Positions 33,542 through 43,205 are shown, counted from the first letter of the stretch. The stretch is 64,000 bases of DNA from JAVVEH01 sp032251435 (GCA_032251435.1 JAVVEH010000005.1:65215-129214), one strand, 5' to 3'. Notes: generated by a model from the letters alone, not told the origin. Numbers and translations are program-made.

Positions 33542-34768
33542 ATGAGTGCTAAGATTGGCGAGTTGACTTTTCTTCAAGAACTGGCCCCGCGATTCAAAAT
33601 CCCGGCACCGGATTTTGTTGTCGAACCAGTCCCCCAGTCCGTGGTCAAACGCAAATTGGCCGACTGGGGCGGCGGGATCGTCAAGCCGGACATTCTGGCT
33701 GGCAAACGGGGCAAGGCGGGAACCGTACGCGAAGTCTCTGATTGTCACACGGCGATGTCCCTGCTTAAGACGGTCGCCGCCACCATTGTCTCCGGCAGCC
33801 AACCCCGGACCGCCTATATGGTGCAGACCGTCCCCGCCGAGTTGGAGATTTTCACCGCCATCACCTACAACTCGGCCTTTCTCGGGCCCTCGTTGACGGT
33901 CTGCATTCATGGCGGCATGGACATCGAATCCGTTCCGGAGTCCGACAAGGTGACCGTTCCGTTAAATGTATTCCGGGGATTGAACGCCTACCAGGCCTCC
34001 GAAGCGTTGAAAAAAGCCGGTCTTGAAGAGGGGCGGCTTAACTCCAATTTGGCTCTCTCCCTCGTGAAACTTTGGGACATGTTCAGCGCGACGGGCATGC
34101 AGAGCTGTGAGATCAATCCGTGGCGGGTGACCCGCTCTGGAGATGTTTACGCGTGCGATTTTAAAGCGACATTTGACGAGAACAATGTCAAATTCCGCGG
34201 TCTGGGGTTCAGCCTGCCGGAATATCCGACCCAAACCAGCGCGTTCGAGGAAGACATGGCCGCCTGGTCGGCCGCCAGTCACCAAGGACAGGCGCATGTC
34301 GCGGAACTGGGGGGCAAGCTTATTTTGCCCATGCTCTTCGGCGGCGGCGCCAGCACGATTGTGATTGAGACTCTGGCGCAAGCGGGCGGAGACCCGATGT
34401 TTCTCTCAGACTTTGGCGGCAATCCGCCCTATGAACGAATGAAAAAAACCGCGGAAATCTGTTTCCGCCACAAATTGGCGGAAGCGTCCCTGCTGCTGAT
34501 TCTCGGGGGCAAAGCGAACAACACCCAGATTGACATCACCTTCGCAGCCATTGCCGACGCGCTTCAAGAATGGAGCGACACGCACGGCGCGCGGCGGATT
34601 CCGGTGGTTGTCGGCCGTGGTGGGCCGGGCCTGGTCCAAGGATTCGCGCGCTTGAAAAAGACCTTGGAGAATCTGGACATGCCCTATGTTTTCTTTGGCC
34701 CGGACACCCCCATCACGCTTGTGGCCGCTTACGCCGCCCGTCTGGTCAAGCATACCCATAAATCATAA
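33542..34768 (+). CDS. aclB: ATP-citrate lyase, citryl-CoA-synthetase-like small subunit
   Basis: A 408-residue protein similar to the N-terminal half of eukaryotic ACLY (ATP-grasp and CoA-ligase-like domains). The ATP-grasp start 'AKIGELTFLQELAPRFKIPAPDFVVEP' and 'WGGGIVKPDILAGKRGKAGTV', the strand 'SCEINPWRVTRSGDVYACDFKATFDENN' (metal/nucleotide site) and the citrate-binding domain 'LILPMLFGGGASTIVIETL', 'FLSDFGGNPPYERM', 'LILGGKANNTQIDITF' are visible. Together with AclA it cleaves citrate with ATP and CoA to acetyl-CoA and oxaloacetate. The ATG at 33542 begins at the domain. It lies 94 bp upstream of aclA. Gene names follow the convention where AclB is the small subunit. Confidence 0.88.
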   Translation: MSAKIGELTFLQELAPRFKIPAPDFVVEPVPQSVVKRKLADWGGGIVKPDILAGKRGKAGTVREVSDCHTAMSLLKTVAATIVSGSQPRTAYMVQTVPAELEIFTAITYNSAFLGPSLTVCIHGGMDIESVPESDKVTVPLNVFRGLNAYQASEALKKAGLEEGRLNSNLALSLVKLWDMFSATGMQSCEINPWRVTRSGDVYACDFKATFDENNVKFRGLGFSLPEYPTQTSAFEEDMAAWSAASHQGQAHVAELGGKLILPMLFGGGASTIVIETLAQAGGDPMFLSDFGGNPPYERMKKTAEICFRHKLAEASLLLILGGKANNTQIDITFAAIADALQEWSDTHGARRIPVVVGRGGPGLVQGFARLKKTLENLDMPYVFFGPDTPITLVAAYAARLVKHTHKS

Positions 34769-34862
34769 CCAGCAGCCTTCCTGACACCTGTTTCATAATA
34801 CCCGCAACGACCGGTGTCAGACACTCACAATACATTTACCAGGTTCCAACAAGAGGAATACC

Positions 34863-36938
34863 ATGATAGCCAGATCACTGAATGGGTTGTTACGCAAGGA
34901 TGACCGGGTGGCGGTATCAAATATCACCGGGCGTGAGGCATCAAAAGTCAGCGTCGTCAGCCAGCGTTACTGTGGTAATATTGTGGCGGGTTGGGCGCTG
35001 GGTAAAGCCGGCCATGTCGTTGAAGTCCCCGGCGGTAAAAATATTCCTGTTTACGGTCAGTTTGAAGAAATGATGGCGGCTCTTCCCGAGAACCGGCGGC
35101 CTAACAAGGTCATCGTCTACTCCCCGCCGGACGCGGTTTACGGGGATATCAAAGAAATCATTGAAAACAGCCAGGGATGCGTCAAAACGGTTTTTGTCAT
35201 CACCGAACATGTGTCGATTGAGGTGACTGCGAAGCTGCGCCGTCTGGCGGACACCGAGGGGGTTGACATCCTGGGCTGCAATACCCTGGGCGTGATCAAC
35301 GTCCATGATCAAGTCCGGATCGGCGCGGTGGGCGGTGACGCGCCGGCTGAAACTTTCCGCAAAGGAAGCGCCTGTGTTATTTCAAATTCAGGCAACATGG
35401 TCAATACCATCGCCAGTTATCTGCAATCGGCGGGGTTGGGGATCTCCCATGGTGTGTCCACGGGCAAAGACGTGCTGGTTCTCTCGCCTCTGAAAGAGTT
35501 GCTGCCCCTGGCCATGCGGGACAGATGCACCAAACTGATTGTGCTCTATGTGGAACCTGGCGGAGTCTACGAGCAAGAAGCCATCGACGCGATCCAAAAA
35601 TTGGATTATTGCAAGCCTGTCCTAGTCTATGTGGCGGGAGAATTCGCTGAAGGGATGGATGTTTCGCTCGGGCACGCCGGCGCGGTCGTCGGCGGGGCCG
35701 GAACCTCCGCTTCCGGCAAGAAAAAGCTCTTCGATGAGTATTTTGGTCTGCCGCCGTTCGACCCGGAGAATGCTAAGAAGTATCCCGAGCTGCTGGCCGG
35801 ACACCGGCGGGGAATCCGGGTGAACGCCCTCCACGATCTGGTGCCGGCAGCCGCCGCGTTGATGGCGGCCAGTGGCATCAAACGGGATTTCATTCCCCTG
35901 CGGCCCTTAGCTCTGCGCCCGTGGTTTGTCGGACTCGGCGGGCTGGCCAAAGATCTGCCCCGGGACCTGGTTCCCTATGCCGCCAATATTCCCGAACCCT
36001 ACGCGAGATTGGTCAAGCAACAAGTGACATCCGGTGTCGGGCGCGTGCCCAGTCGGCAGTCCATGCGCAACACTTCCCACGCCTCCTCAAACGACGGGGC
36101 GACACCCCGTATCTATGGCCATTCACTGCTGACGCTTATGCGGGGCGGTTCTTTCGCTGAGGCCGTCCTGTTGTACTGGCTCGGACAGCCGGTGAAACAC
36201 CCGTTTGAAGCCCGACTGTTCGAAATGAGTCTCATCGCCTCCCTGACTAATGGCCCCGGCACGATTTCCGCCCAGGGGGCGAAAATGTCCGCGTCCGCCG
36301 GCAATGACCCGAACACAGCGATGATGACCACCTTGGGCTGCATGGGATCCGTGCATGGAGGCAATGGCAAAAAGGCCGCGGAAATGCTGATCAAGGTCTT
36401 TGCGGGCACTGACTTGAAAGATCCCTATGACCGCGACGGGGCGCCTGACCTCGCACCGCTGGTGAAGAAATTTGTCAAAACCTTCAAACAACGCAAAGCG
36501 ATGGCCAAAGAAGCCGGCCTGGAATACCAAAAAGTCCCGTGTGTCGGTCACCCCGTGTTCAACACCGCGGCTGTTAACTACGACCCCAGAGAACGGGTGA
36601 TCAGCCAATTTCTGGAAGATGAAGGCGTTTATAACGTGTTCCTGGACTTCTATCACCAGCTGGCCCGGGGGCTGATGGCCCAAGGCGCCACCAGTAAGAC
36701 GCACGCGGTCAATGTGGACGCCGCCCTGACCTGTGTGCTGATGGGAATTGTTTGGCCGCTGCTGGTGGACAAAAAGATCACGCTGGAACGCGCCGTCGAT
36801 CTGCCCATGATCGCGTTCGCTCTGGGCCGTGTCGCCGGCGGGGCTGGCGAATATCTGGATCACCGGGACAGCGGCACCGCCATGGATATGCGCGTCCCCG
36901 TCAGTGAATGCCGGTTCCTGGGACGGGACCTTGATTGA
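34863..36938 (+). CDS. aclA: ATP-citrate lyase, large subunit
   Basis: A 691-residue protein similar to the C-terminal half of ACLY. A CoA-ligase-like part (residues ~1-330) carries the phosphorylated histidine H271 in 'SLGHAGAVVGGAG'. A citrate-synthase-like lyase domain (~400-690) shows 'YGHSLLTLMRGGSFAEAVLLYWLGQPV', 'SLTNGPGTISAQGAKMSASAGNDPNTAMMTTLG', 'GHPVFNT' and 'HAVNVDAALTCVLMGIVWPLL'. It is longer than my recollection of green-sulfur-bacterial AclA (about 608 residues). It is co-transcribed with aclB. A role in the reductive TCA cycle or in citrate-derived acetyl-CoA supply cannot be decided here. Ribosome-binding site AAGAGG upstream. Confidence 0.9.
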   Translation: MIARSLNGLLRKDDRVAVSNITGREASKVSVVSQRYCGNIVAGWALGKAGHVVEVPGGKNIPVYGQFEEMMAALPENRRPNKVIVYSPPDAVYGDIKEIIENSQGCVKTVFVITEHVSIEVTAKLRRLADTEGVDILGCNTLGVINVHDQVRIGAVGGDAPAETFRKGSACVISNSGNMVNTIASYLQSAGLGISHGVSTGKDVLVLSPLKELLPLAMRDRCTKLIVLYVEPGGVYEQEAIDAIQKLDYCKPVLVYVAGEFAEGMDVSLGHAGAVVGGAGTSASGKKKLFDEYFGLPPFDPENAKKYPELLAGHRRGIRVNALHDLVPAAAALMAASGIKRDFIPLRPLALRPWFVGLGGLAKDLPRDLVPYAANIPEPYARLVKQQVTSGVGRVPSRQSMRNTSHASSNDGATPRIYGHSLLTLMRGGSFAEAVLLYWLGQPVKHPFEARLFEMSLIASLTNGPGTISAQGAKMSASAGNDPNTAMMTTLGCMGSVHGGNGKKAAEMLIKVFAGTDLKDPYDRDGAPDLAPLVKKFVKTFKQRKAMAKEAGLEYQKVPCVGHPVFNTAAVNYDPRERVISQFLEDEGVYNVFLDFYHQLARGLMAQGATSKTHAVNVDAALTCVLMGIVWPLLVDKKITLERAVDLPMIAFALGRVAGGAGEYLDHRDSGTAMDMRVPVSECRFLGRDLD

Positions 36939-37081
36939 CCCACAAAATGAACGATCCATCGCATCGGTCAAAATTTAGATTGAATGGATGACGGCCGTCA
37001 AGGCCGAAGGCACCCGCCTCAACGCGATCTGACTAAGTAACTATCAGCGATTCCTCTCACCCCTCAAGTCCGGACAGCGGG

Positions 37082-39922
37082 CTACATCATCCTCTGTGAG
37101 CGGGTCTCTGGACGCTTGTTCTTTTGAAGAATATCTTGGACAATCTCGCGCACATCGGCGATGCTATAGGGCTTCGTCAGGCAGGCCGCGAATCCGTATT
37201 CTTGATAGCGCGCCATGACTGGTGAATCTGAATAGCCGCTGGTGACAATAACCTGAGCCTCCGGATCCATCATCACTATAGATTTCAGAATGTCCCGCCC
37301 CCCCTTGCCTCCGGGGATGGTCAGGTCCGTTATCACGAGATCAAACGGAGTTCCGTCGGCGATGGCTCGCGCATACTTATGCACGGCCTCGTCGCAATCG
37401 CCAGCCTCTTCAGCATGATGCCCGGACTTGATTAGAATTCGTGTTAACATTTTTCTGAGCGGTTCCATATCATCCACCACAAGAATTTTAGCGTCACGGG
37501 TGGCCGGGCGTTCGAGTGTCTTTTTCAGGCCGCCATCAGGACGGTCAGAAACGCGTTTTGTCGAAACTGGCAACCTGATAATAAAGGAAGTCCCTTTGCC
37601 AAGTTCTGATTCGACCATCATCCTGCCGCCATGATTGCTGATAATCGAGTGGCAGGAGGCGAGCCCGAGGCCGCTGCCGTCCGCTTTGGTGGAAAAATAC
37701 GGATCGAAGATCTTTTCGCGGATCTCTTCGGGAATCCCCGATCCTTGATCCGTAAGGGTGATTTTCACCCATTTTTCTTCCTCATTCTCCGCCCGCAGGA
37801 TCACCTTGCCCCCATCCGGCATCGCCTGCTTGGCATTGATGATCAAATTGCTGATCACCTGGCTTATCTGCCCCCGATCAGCTTCAACCGGCAACAGATC
37901 ATCCGCGATAGCGGTTTCGAGTTGAATACTGGAGCCACGCAAGGAAAATCCCGCCGCCGCGGCCAGCTCCTCCTTTAATGAGATGATTTTCTTTATCGGG
38001 GCGCCCCCCTTGGCAAATGTGAGCAACTGCATGGCCAGGCCTCTGGCCGCATGCATGACATGTTCCGCATCCGTGATATACAGGTAGGCTTCATCTTCCG
38101 GCTTTATGCAGGACTTGGCGAGTTCAATGTTGCCCATCAAGCCGGTCAGTAAATTGTTGAAATCATGCGCGATGCCTCCGGCCAGCACACCCACCGACTC
38201 CAATTTCATAAGTCGGAGCCGTTCTCGTTCACCCTTTCGTTTATCTGTCGTATCCCTGAGGACGATGATCGTCCCCTGTTTTTCGCCTTCCTGGTTGGTG
38301 ATTGGCGCGGCGACAATTTCGACATTGTGTTTTTGCTCTGACTCACCAATCAGGCGGATATGGTCAGGGAGCGCGATCAGACACGCTTCCTCCAAGGACG
38401 GCTGGATCGAACACGCATACGGGGCATGGGCGTATTCGTCGAAAAAGCGCAGCGCTTCCTCCACCGGTTTGCCGATTGCCTCTTCCCTGGAGCAGTTAAT
38501 CATGGCTTCAGCCACGCTGTTTAAGAGAATGATCTCGTGCTTCTGATTGGTTGCGATCACACCGTCTGTGATCGATTGCAGCGTGACAAATAGCTGTCGC
38601 TTGTCATCATGCAGCTTTTGCAGAAGCCGCGCCTTATCGCGCAGCATGCTGTTGGCGTTTCCAGCCATTTTCACAAATTCGACGAACTTGATCTTCTTCT
38701 CGTCGATGAACACATCCTTCCCGGCGGCCAAAGCGAAACAATCGTTGAAGAAGGCCACATCCCTGCGCAAGTCGCGAAACAACACTCCCATCAGTATATA
38801 GACAACGACGACGATCGCGCTCGTTACAAGCAGGATTACAACCACCTCGCGGATGCTTTCCGCCCGGAGTTGGGCCTGCATTTTTTCGACATCCGCATCA
38901 ACATCATCCAGGTAAAGCCCGGTGCCGATCAGCCACTCCCACTCGGGAACCGCCATCGCAAAAGCGATTTTGGGGCGCTCTTCGCCGGTTTCCGGGAGCC
39001 TCCACCAATAATAGCTGAACCCGCCTTCTGGATTCTCCACGACCCGGCGCAGATCTTGAAAGAGCTTGTTGCCACGCGAATCCGCGTACTCCCAATTGCT
39101 TGCGCCAACCAATTCCGGCTGATCCCCATGCGCGAGAATGTTTCCATGCAAGTCATTAATAAAAAAATACCCGTTGGCGCCATACTTGATGTTGGAGATC
39201 TCCCTCTTGAGATCCTCCCGGGTCTCCGCCTCCACATCGTCCAGATACAGCCCGGTGCCGATCACCAGGTTATAAGGTTCAAAACGCTTCACATAGGCTA
39301 TCTTGTGGTGGCTCGCGCCAGGCTTTCCCGGCATGGTCCATTTGTATTCAAAGACCCCCTCCTGCCGCTCCTTGATAAAATTGATCAAACGGGTAAAGAC
39401 CGCTTTATCCTCCTTGGATTCAAACGTGGAATAATGACGATCCAGCAGGCCGGGGCGGTCAGTCAAGATGAGCATGTCGCTGTCGAGCGAGACAATAAAA
39501 TAGTAGCCATGGCCCTGATCAAAACGGACAGGGCGCAACGCGGCCAGAATCATTTCCTCGATCTCAAGCCGTGACCGCTTTTCATTGAAGGTCTGGTAGA
39601 GGCTTTCCGCAGTGGAGTACGCTTGATACACCCTCTGTCGGGCAATGGCCATGGCATCCTCTTGGCAATGGGACCGGCGTTGACGAATCGATGCCACCAC
39701 ACGCTCCACCTCACGGCGGGTGATGCCTTTCTGCAGTTCGACATGATCGCTCCGCATCGTTTCCGCGCGCTGCTTCTGCACACGATATTTGGATACCAGG
39801 ACTAACAGAATCAGGCTGAAGGCGAACAGCGCGATGACAAACACGGTGATCATCTGCGCGACGCTCACGATGCTCGGGCGCGCCTTGGTCAGAGCTGATG
39901 ATAATGCGGCTTCCGGTTTCAT
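37082..39922 (-). CDS. Hybrid sensor histidine kinase with tandem Cache domains
   Basis: A membrane sensor kinase of 946 residues. Helix ~22-44; extracytoplasmic tandem Cache modules (~45-360: 'GHGYYFIVSLDSDMLILTDRPGLLD', 'VIGTGLYLDDVEAETREDLKREI', 'GANGYFFINDLHGNILAHGDQPELVG', 'LIGTGLYLDDVDADVEKM'), so the same ligand fold twice; helix ~362-385; PAS (~445-560); HisKA with phospho-acceptor H586 in 'GGIAHDFNNLL'; HATPase ('NLIINAKQAMPDGG', 'DQGSGIPEEI', 'GSGLGLASCHSII'); C-terminal receiver ('ILVVDDMEPL', D866 in 'LVITDLTIPGGKGG'). No separate response regulator is adjacent. The start overlaps the sulfatase stop by 4 bp, so it probably senses something linked to sulfated glycan use (inference). 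Confidence 0.93.
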   Translation of the reverse strand: MKPEAALSSALTKARPSIVSVAQMITVFVIALFAFSLILLVLVSKYRVQKQRAETMRSDHVELQKGITRREVERVVASIRQRRSHCQEDAMAIARQRVYQAYSTAESLYQTFNEKRSRLEIEEMILAALRPVRFDQGHGYYFIVSLDSDMLILTDRPGLLDRHYSTFESKEDKAVFTRLINFIKERQEGVFEYKWTMPGKPGASHHKIAYVKRFEPYNLVIGTGLYLDDVEAETREDLKREISNIKYGANGYFFINDLHGNILAHGDQPELVGASNWEYADSRGNKLFQDLRRVVENPEGGFSYYWWRLPETGEERPKIAFAMAVPEWEWLIGTGLYLDDVDADVEKMQAQLRAESIREVVVILLVTSAIVVVVYILMGVLFRDLRRDVAFFNDCFALAAGKDVFIDEKKIKFVEFVKMAGNANSMLRDKARLLQKLHDDKRQLFVTLQSITDGVIATNQKHEIILLNSVAEAMINCSREEAIGKPVEEALRFFDEYAHAPYACSIQPSLEEACLIALPDHIRLIGESEQKHNVEIVAAPITNQEGEKQGTIIVLRDTTDKRKGERERLRLMKLESVGVLAGGIAHDFNNLLTGLMGNIELAKSCIKPEDEAYLYITDAEHVMHAARGLAMQLLTFAKGGAPIKKIISLKEELAAAAGFSLRGSSIQLETAIADDLLPVEADRGQISQVISNLIINAKQAMPDGGKVILRAENEEEKWVKITLTDQGSGIPEEIREKIFDPYFSTKADGSGLGLASCHSIISNHGGRMMVESELGKGTSFIIRLPVSTKRVSDRPDGGLKKTLERPATRDAKILVVDDMEPLRKMLTRILIKSGHHAEEAGDCDEAVHKYARAIADGTPFDLVITDLTIPGGKGGRDILKSIVMMDPEAQVIVTSGYSDSPVMARYQEYGFAACLTKPYSIADVREIVQDILQKNKRPETRSQRMM

Positions 39923-41508
39923 TTGGCCAGGACGCTGATGCGGTAATAGTCGTAGTCGAGCGATTCCGGCGCGAAGGTCGTCCCCGCCAGCAGGAATTCG
40001 CCAGCGCCCCAGGCCGACGCGGTCTTCCGCTTTTTCTCAAGTTCCGTTCGAACCGCCTTCCACCCCTGGCCTTTGTCAAGCAGGCGCGAGAGTTCGCTCA
40101 CCGTCTCGGTCAATGCCGGATCGTTCGCCTGGTTGCGGGCGGCCAGCGGGCCGTTACTGTGGTCATACAGCTCGCGATCCTTGATATCGCCGGTCTTGAT
40201 GTCGATCCATTCCGTGTAGCGCCAGTTGCCGGAGCGGATGGAGTAGCCCATCAGTCCCCGGCTCGGCCATTGGCTGAAGGCGGCGCTTTTCCAGGGCTGT
40301 TCGGGATTGGTCAGCAAGGGCGCCATGCTGGCGCCTTGCAGATGTTCCGGCAAGTCCAGTCCGCAAAGCTCGGCCAGTGTGGGATAGATGTCCACAAACT
40401 CGACCAGGGAAGCGGTTTTCCGGCCCTCCGCCGCCATGCCCGACGCACGGATGATCAACGGCGCGTGCGTGTCGATTTCAAAGGTTGTATGCTTGCACCA
40501 CATCCCGTAGTCGCCCAGCTTCCAGCCATGGTCGCCCCAAAGGACGACAATTGTGTTGTCGGCCAGCCCGAGTCGGTCCAGCTCGTCCAGAACCTTGCCG
40601 ATCATGGCGTCGGTGTAGGAGACGCAGGCGTAGTAGCCATGAATCAACTGGCGCGCGAGCTCTTCGGGCATCGGCCCCTTTTTCGGCATGCCGACATACC
40701 CGCGCAGTTCCCCCCAGTTGGTCAGCGCTTCGCCAAGCGCGCCCGCGGGCGCCAGCGGGTTGTCCGTCAGCTTGATGTCGTCTTCGGAGTACACGTCCCA
40801 ATATTTCTTCGGCGCGTTGAACGGCAGGTGCGGCTTGGCGAAACCGACGGCCATGAAGAAGGGCTTGCCTTTAAGCCGGTTGAGCTCCTGGATCGCATGT
40901 TCCGCGGTCATCCCGTCGGCATACGCATTGTCCGGGACATCCGGCGCCTCGAAGGCGGGGCCCATGCCTTTGCGTTTTTCATTGGGGTGCGTCTCCGGAT
41001 ATTCCCGGACGATGCGTTTGGATTCTTCATCCAGATATCCCCTGCCTTCCCATTCTCCCTTGGGTTTGAACCATGGACGGCTCCAGCCATTCTCGTAGTC
41101 GCTCTCATGATGGTAGATCTTGCCCATCGCCACGGCTTCGTACCCATTGTTCATAAAATGCTGATTGAGCGAAAGAGCGTCCGGCACATGGGTGAACAAC
41201 GCTCCGTTCTTGTAGATCCGCCCTTTGTCCGGACGATATCCGCTCAGCAGGCTGGCGCGCGACGCCATGCAGATGGCCTGCTGGCAATACGCGCGCTCGA
41301 ACAGCAGACCGCCCCCCGCCAGCCGGTCGATGTTCGGCGACTTGATCTGCTCATGTCCGTAGCAGCCCAGTTGCGGCCGCAGGTCATCGACCGCAATGAA
41401 CAGCACATTCGGGCGCTGCGCTTCCTGGCCCAATGACGGCAGAGCCGCCAACAGCCCGGCAGCGGCCAAACCTGTCGCAAACATCTTTCCATTGCTTGAA
41501 TCGGCCAT
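39919..41508 (-). CDS. Secreted sulfatase, iduronate-2-sulfatase-like
   Basis: A 529-residue type I sulfatase. A signal peptide is at residues ~1-28 (atypical start, then 'MFATGLAAAGLLAALPSLG'). Catalytic features: 'NVLFIAVDDLRPQLGCYG' (metal Asp 41, 42), the formylglycine motif 'CMASRASLLSGYRP' with Cys80 as the residue to be converted by an FGE/anSME enzyme, 'HKMYHHESDYE' type regions, and 'VVLWGDHGWKLGDYGMWCKHTTFE' with metal-binding Asp-His. It resembles iduronate-2-sulfatases. It removes sulfate esters from glycans in the periplasm or outside. AAGGAG precedes the ATG. It is upstream of, and overlaps, the sensor kinase; no maturase is in the window. Confidence 0.92.
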   Translation of the reverse strand: MADSSNGKMFATGLAAAGLLAALPSLGQEAQRPNVLFIAVDDLRPQLGCYGHEQIKSPNIDRLAGGGLLFERAYCQQAICMASRASLLSGYRPDKGRIYKNGALFTHVPDALSLNQHFMNNGYEAVAMGKIYHHESDYENGWSRPWFKPKGEWEGRGYLDEESKRIVREYPETHPNEKRKGMGPAFEAPDVPDNAYADGMTAEHAIQELNRLKGKPFFMAVGFAKPHLPFNAPKKYWDVYSEDDIKLTDNPLAPAGALGEALTNWGELRGYVGMPKKGPMPEELARQLIHGYYACVSYTDAMIGKVLDELDRLGLADNTIVVLWGDHGWKLGDYGMWCKHTTFEIDTHAPLIIRASGMAAEGRKTASLVEFVDIYPTLAELCGLDLPEHLQGASMAPLLTNPEQPWKSAAFSQWPSRGLMGYSIRSGNWRYTEWIDIKTGDIKDRELYDHSNGPLAARNQANDPALTETVSELSRLLDKGQGWKAVRTELEKKRKTASAWGAGEFLLAGTTFAPESLDYDYYRISVLAK

Positions 41509-41521
41509 CGGATCTCCTTAG

Positions 41522-41990
41522 TCACACTTCTTTGGCGGCGGTTTTCTGGTCAGTCTTCTGCAGGGGCATGCGCGCCATCCTCTCTGCTGAGTTCCTGTTC
41601 GATTTCTTCAAGGGCGGGCAGCACCGACTGCGGCTCCATCCCTGTTCAATGGTCTGCCGCATGTACCAGGCGCGGGCGGGGAGTTCCTTGACTCTTTCTA
41701 TGAGCCAGACATTGTGGCCCCAGGGAATCCGAATGGCAAGCTGCTGCGCAGATTGCCGCACGAGCTCTTCCCGAGAAAGTGCCACAGCTTGTGGCATTTT
41801 TATATCCCTTTGTCCGGCAAGAGGTTCTAATTGTGCCACAGCCTGCGGCACAATTTCGCCCAGGTCTGGATACTCGCGTGCGAAGGCCAGCATGCGCTTG
41901 ATATTCCGTTCCGAGAACCCCTTCACCTCGGGGCAGTTCGTTACGGATGTCCTGAGACAATCGCGGGATCACGGGATAGTCATCGCACGC
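41522..41990 (-). pseudogene. Frameshifted DUF1016 (YhcG-like nuclease) remnant
   Basis: Parts of a DUF1016 N-terminal domain in two frames. 'PVIPRLSQDIRNELP' (upstream frame) should continue directly into 'EVKGFSERNIKRMLAFAREYPD' (downstream frame). An extra base in a four-G run on the plus strand (41930-41933) breaks the frame. The downstream frame goes on to 'QQLAIRIPWGHNVWLIERVKELPARAWYMRQTIEQGWSRS', the usual end of the domain, and then loses similarity. The N-terminus and the nuclease C-terminal domain are absent. A non-functional relic, probably of a mobile or defence-associated gene, wedged between the esterase and sulfatase genes. Confidence 0.7.
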
Positions 41991-42254
41991 CCAGACGCTT
42001 GCCTGCCACTCGGCGGCCTTGGTTTTCAGAAGATCGTGAGGGGCTTCCACCCGGATTCCTTTCGCTCGTGATTCGGTGCCGCGCCGGTTTATCGAGGCGG
42101 TGCGCACGATCCGCATCGGTTGCTTGTGTCAGGAAAAGTAGCCTGTTCCCCTGCGAATTCAACCGTCCCCCGGGGGTTTCCGAGGGCGAAGGTGAGGAAC
42201 CCTGGCGCACAGGCATCCTTGGCATCGGCTTCCGCCGCCTTGGCGTCGCCAAGC

Positions 42255-43139
42255 TCACTCCGCTTCATGCGGCCCCGGCAGCCGCGCAAGGTCCGGTTCC
42301 CCCCGCAAATAGCCGAGCGAGGCGAGGAAACGATCCATTTCCGCCACGGTCTTGGTGTAGAATTCCTGGTTCTTATAGTTGAAGAAGCCATGCGGCTGCC
42401 CCTCGTAAAGACGCAGGTCGCAGCGTCGTCCATTCTTTTCCATCAGGCGTTTGTATTCCTTGGCCGTTTCCACGGGGACGTGTTTGTCCCTCGTTCCCAA
42501 AAAGACAATCGTCGGCGGCGTGGTTGGGCCGATGTTGCGCATGGGGGAGATGTCTGTCCAGTATTCCTTGACCCGGTCATGGCCATATCCGCCGGGGCCG
42601 TTGTCGAAGACCGGATTGAACAAGACCAGGGCGGCAGGAGCCGAACTGATGGTTCGATCTTCGCCCTCTTCTTCGAAAGCCGTGGCAGTGCCCGTGGACG
42701 CCGCCACATGGCCGCCGGCCGAGCCGCCCCCCGCGGCGAGTTTTTCCGGATCAATCCCGAGTTCCGCCGCATGTCGGCGAATCCAGCGCACGGCGGATTT
42801 TCCGTCCTTCACGCACTCCCGCGGGGTCGTGCCATGCTGAGACTTTGTCCGGTATTCGGCGGAGATCGCCACCATGCCGCGGGAGGCGAGATACTCGCAA
42901 TGCGGAAAAAACTGGGTCGGCGACCCGCCGACCCAGCCGCCGCCGAAGAAAAAGACGATGGCCGGGCGCCTGTCCGACGCCTTGTGCCCCGCAGAGTTGA
43001 AGATATGCAGCTTGAGCTGTGTCTCGCCGACCGTCTTATAGACCACCGCCGCGGACGGAGTGAACCCGCCCACATCCAGCGCGCCGACTTGGGTTGATAA
43101 AGATAGTACCGCCGCCATAAGCATCTCCAATCTAATCAT
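42255..43139 (-). CDS. Secreted alpha/beta hydrolase (carbohydrate esterase/lipase-like)
   Basis: A 294-residue protein with an N-terminal signal peptide (~1-20, 'MLMAAVLSLSTQVGA') and a BD-FAE/Abhydrolase_3-type fold. It has an oxyanion loop ('FFFGGGWVGGS'), nucleophile Ser140 in 'GGGSAGGH', acid Asp218 in 'GTRDKHVP' and base His250 in 'GQPHGFFN'. Such enzymes remove acetyl or feruloyl groups from plant or algal glycans. It lies 66 bp after the sialate O-acetylesterase gene on the same strand, suggesting joint action in glycan de-esterification. Confidence 0.88.
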   Translation of the reverse strand: MIRLEMLMAAVLSLSTQVGALDVGGFTPSAAVVYKTVGETQLKLHIFNSAGHKASDRRPAIVFFFGGGWVGGSPTQFFPHCEYLASRGMVAISAEYRTKSQHGTTPRECVKDGKSAVRWIRRHAAELGIDPEKLAAGGGSAGGHVAASTGTATAFEEEGEDRTISSAPAALVLFNPVFDNGPGGYGHDRVKEYWTDISPMRNIGPTTPPTIVFLGTRDKHVPVETAKEYKRLMEKNGRRCDLRLYEGQPHGFFNYKNQEFYTKTVAEMDRFLASLGYLRGEPDLARLPGPHEAE

Positions 43140-43205
43140 CTGTCCTATTCCTTTGATCGTCGGGCTGTCATCGGGTCATGTTTCTATCGCGACCACAGAA
43201 ACCGG

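Noticed and set aside
38609..39574. 321-codon plus-strand frame opposite the sensor kinase
   Set aside because: Antisense shadow of the Cache-domain coding region; no motif or ribosome-binding site.
39898..41436. 512-codon plus-strand frame opposite the sulfatase
   Set aside because: Mirrors the coding bias of the sulfatase; no recognisable domains, and the sulfatase has an intact active site.
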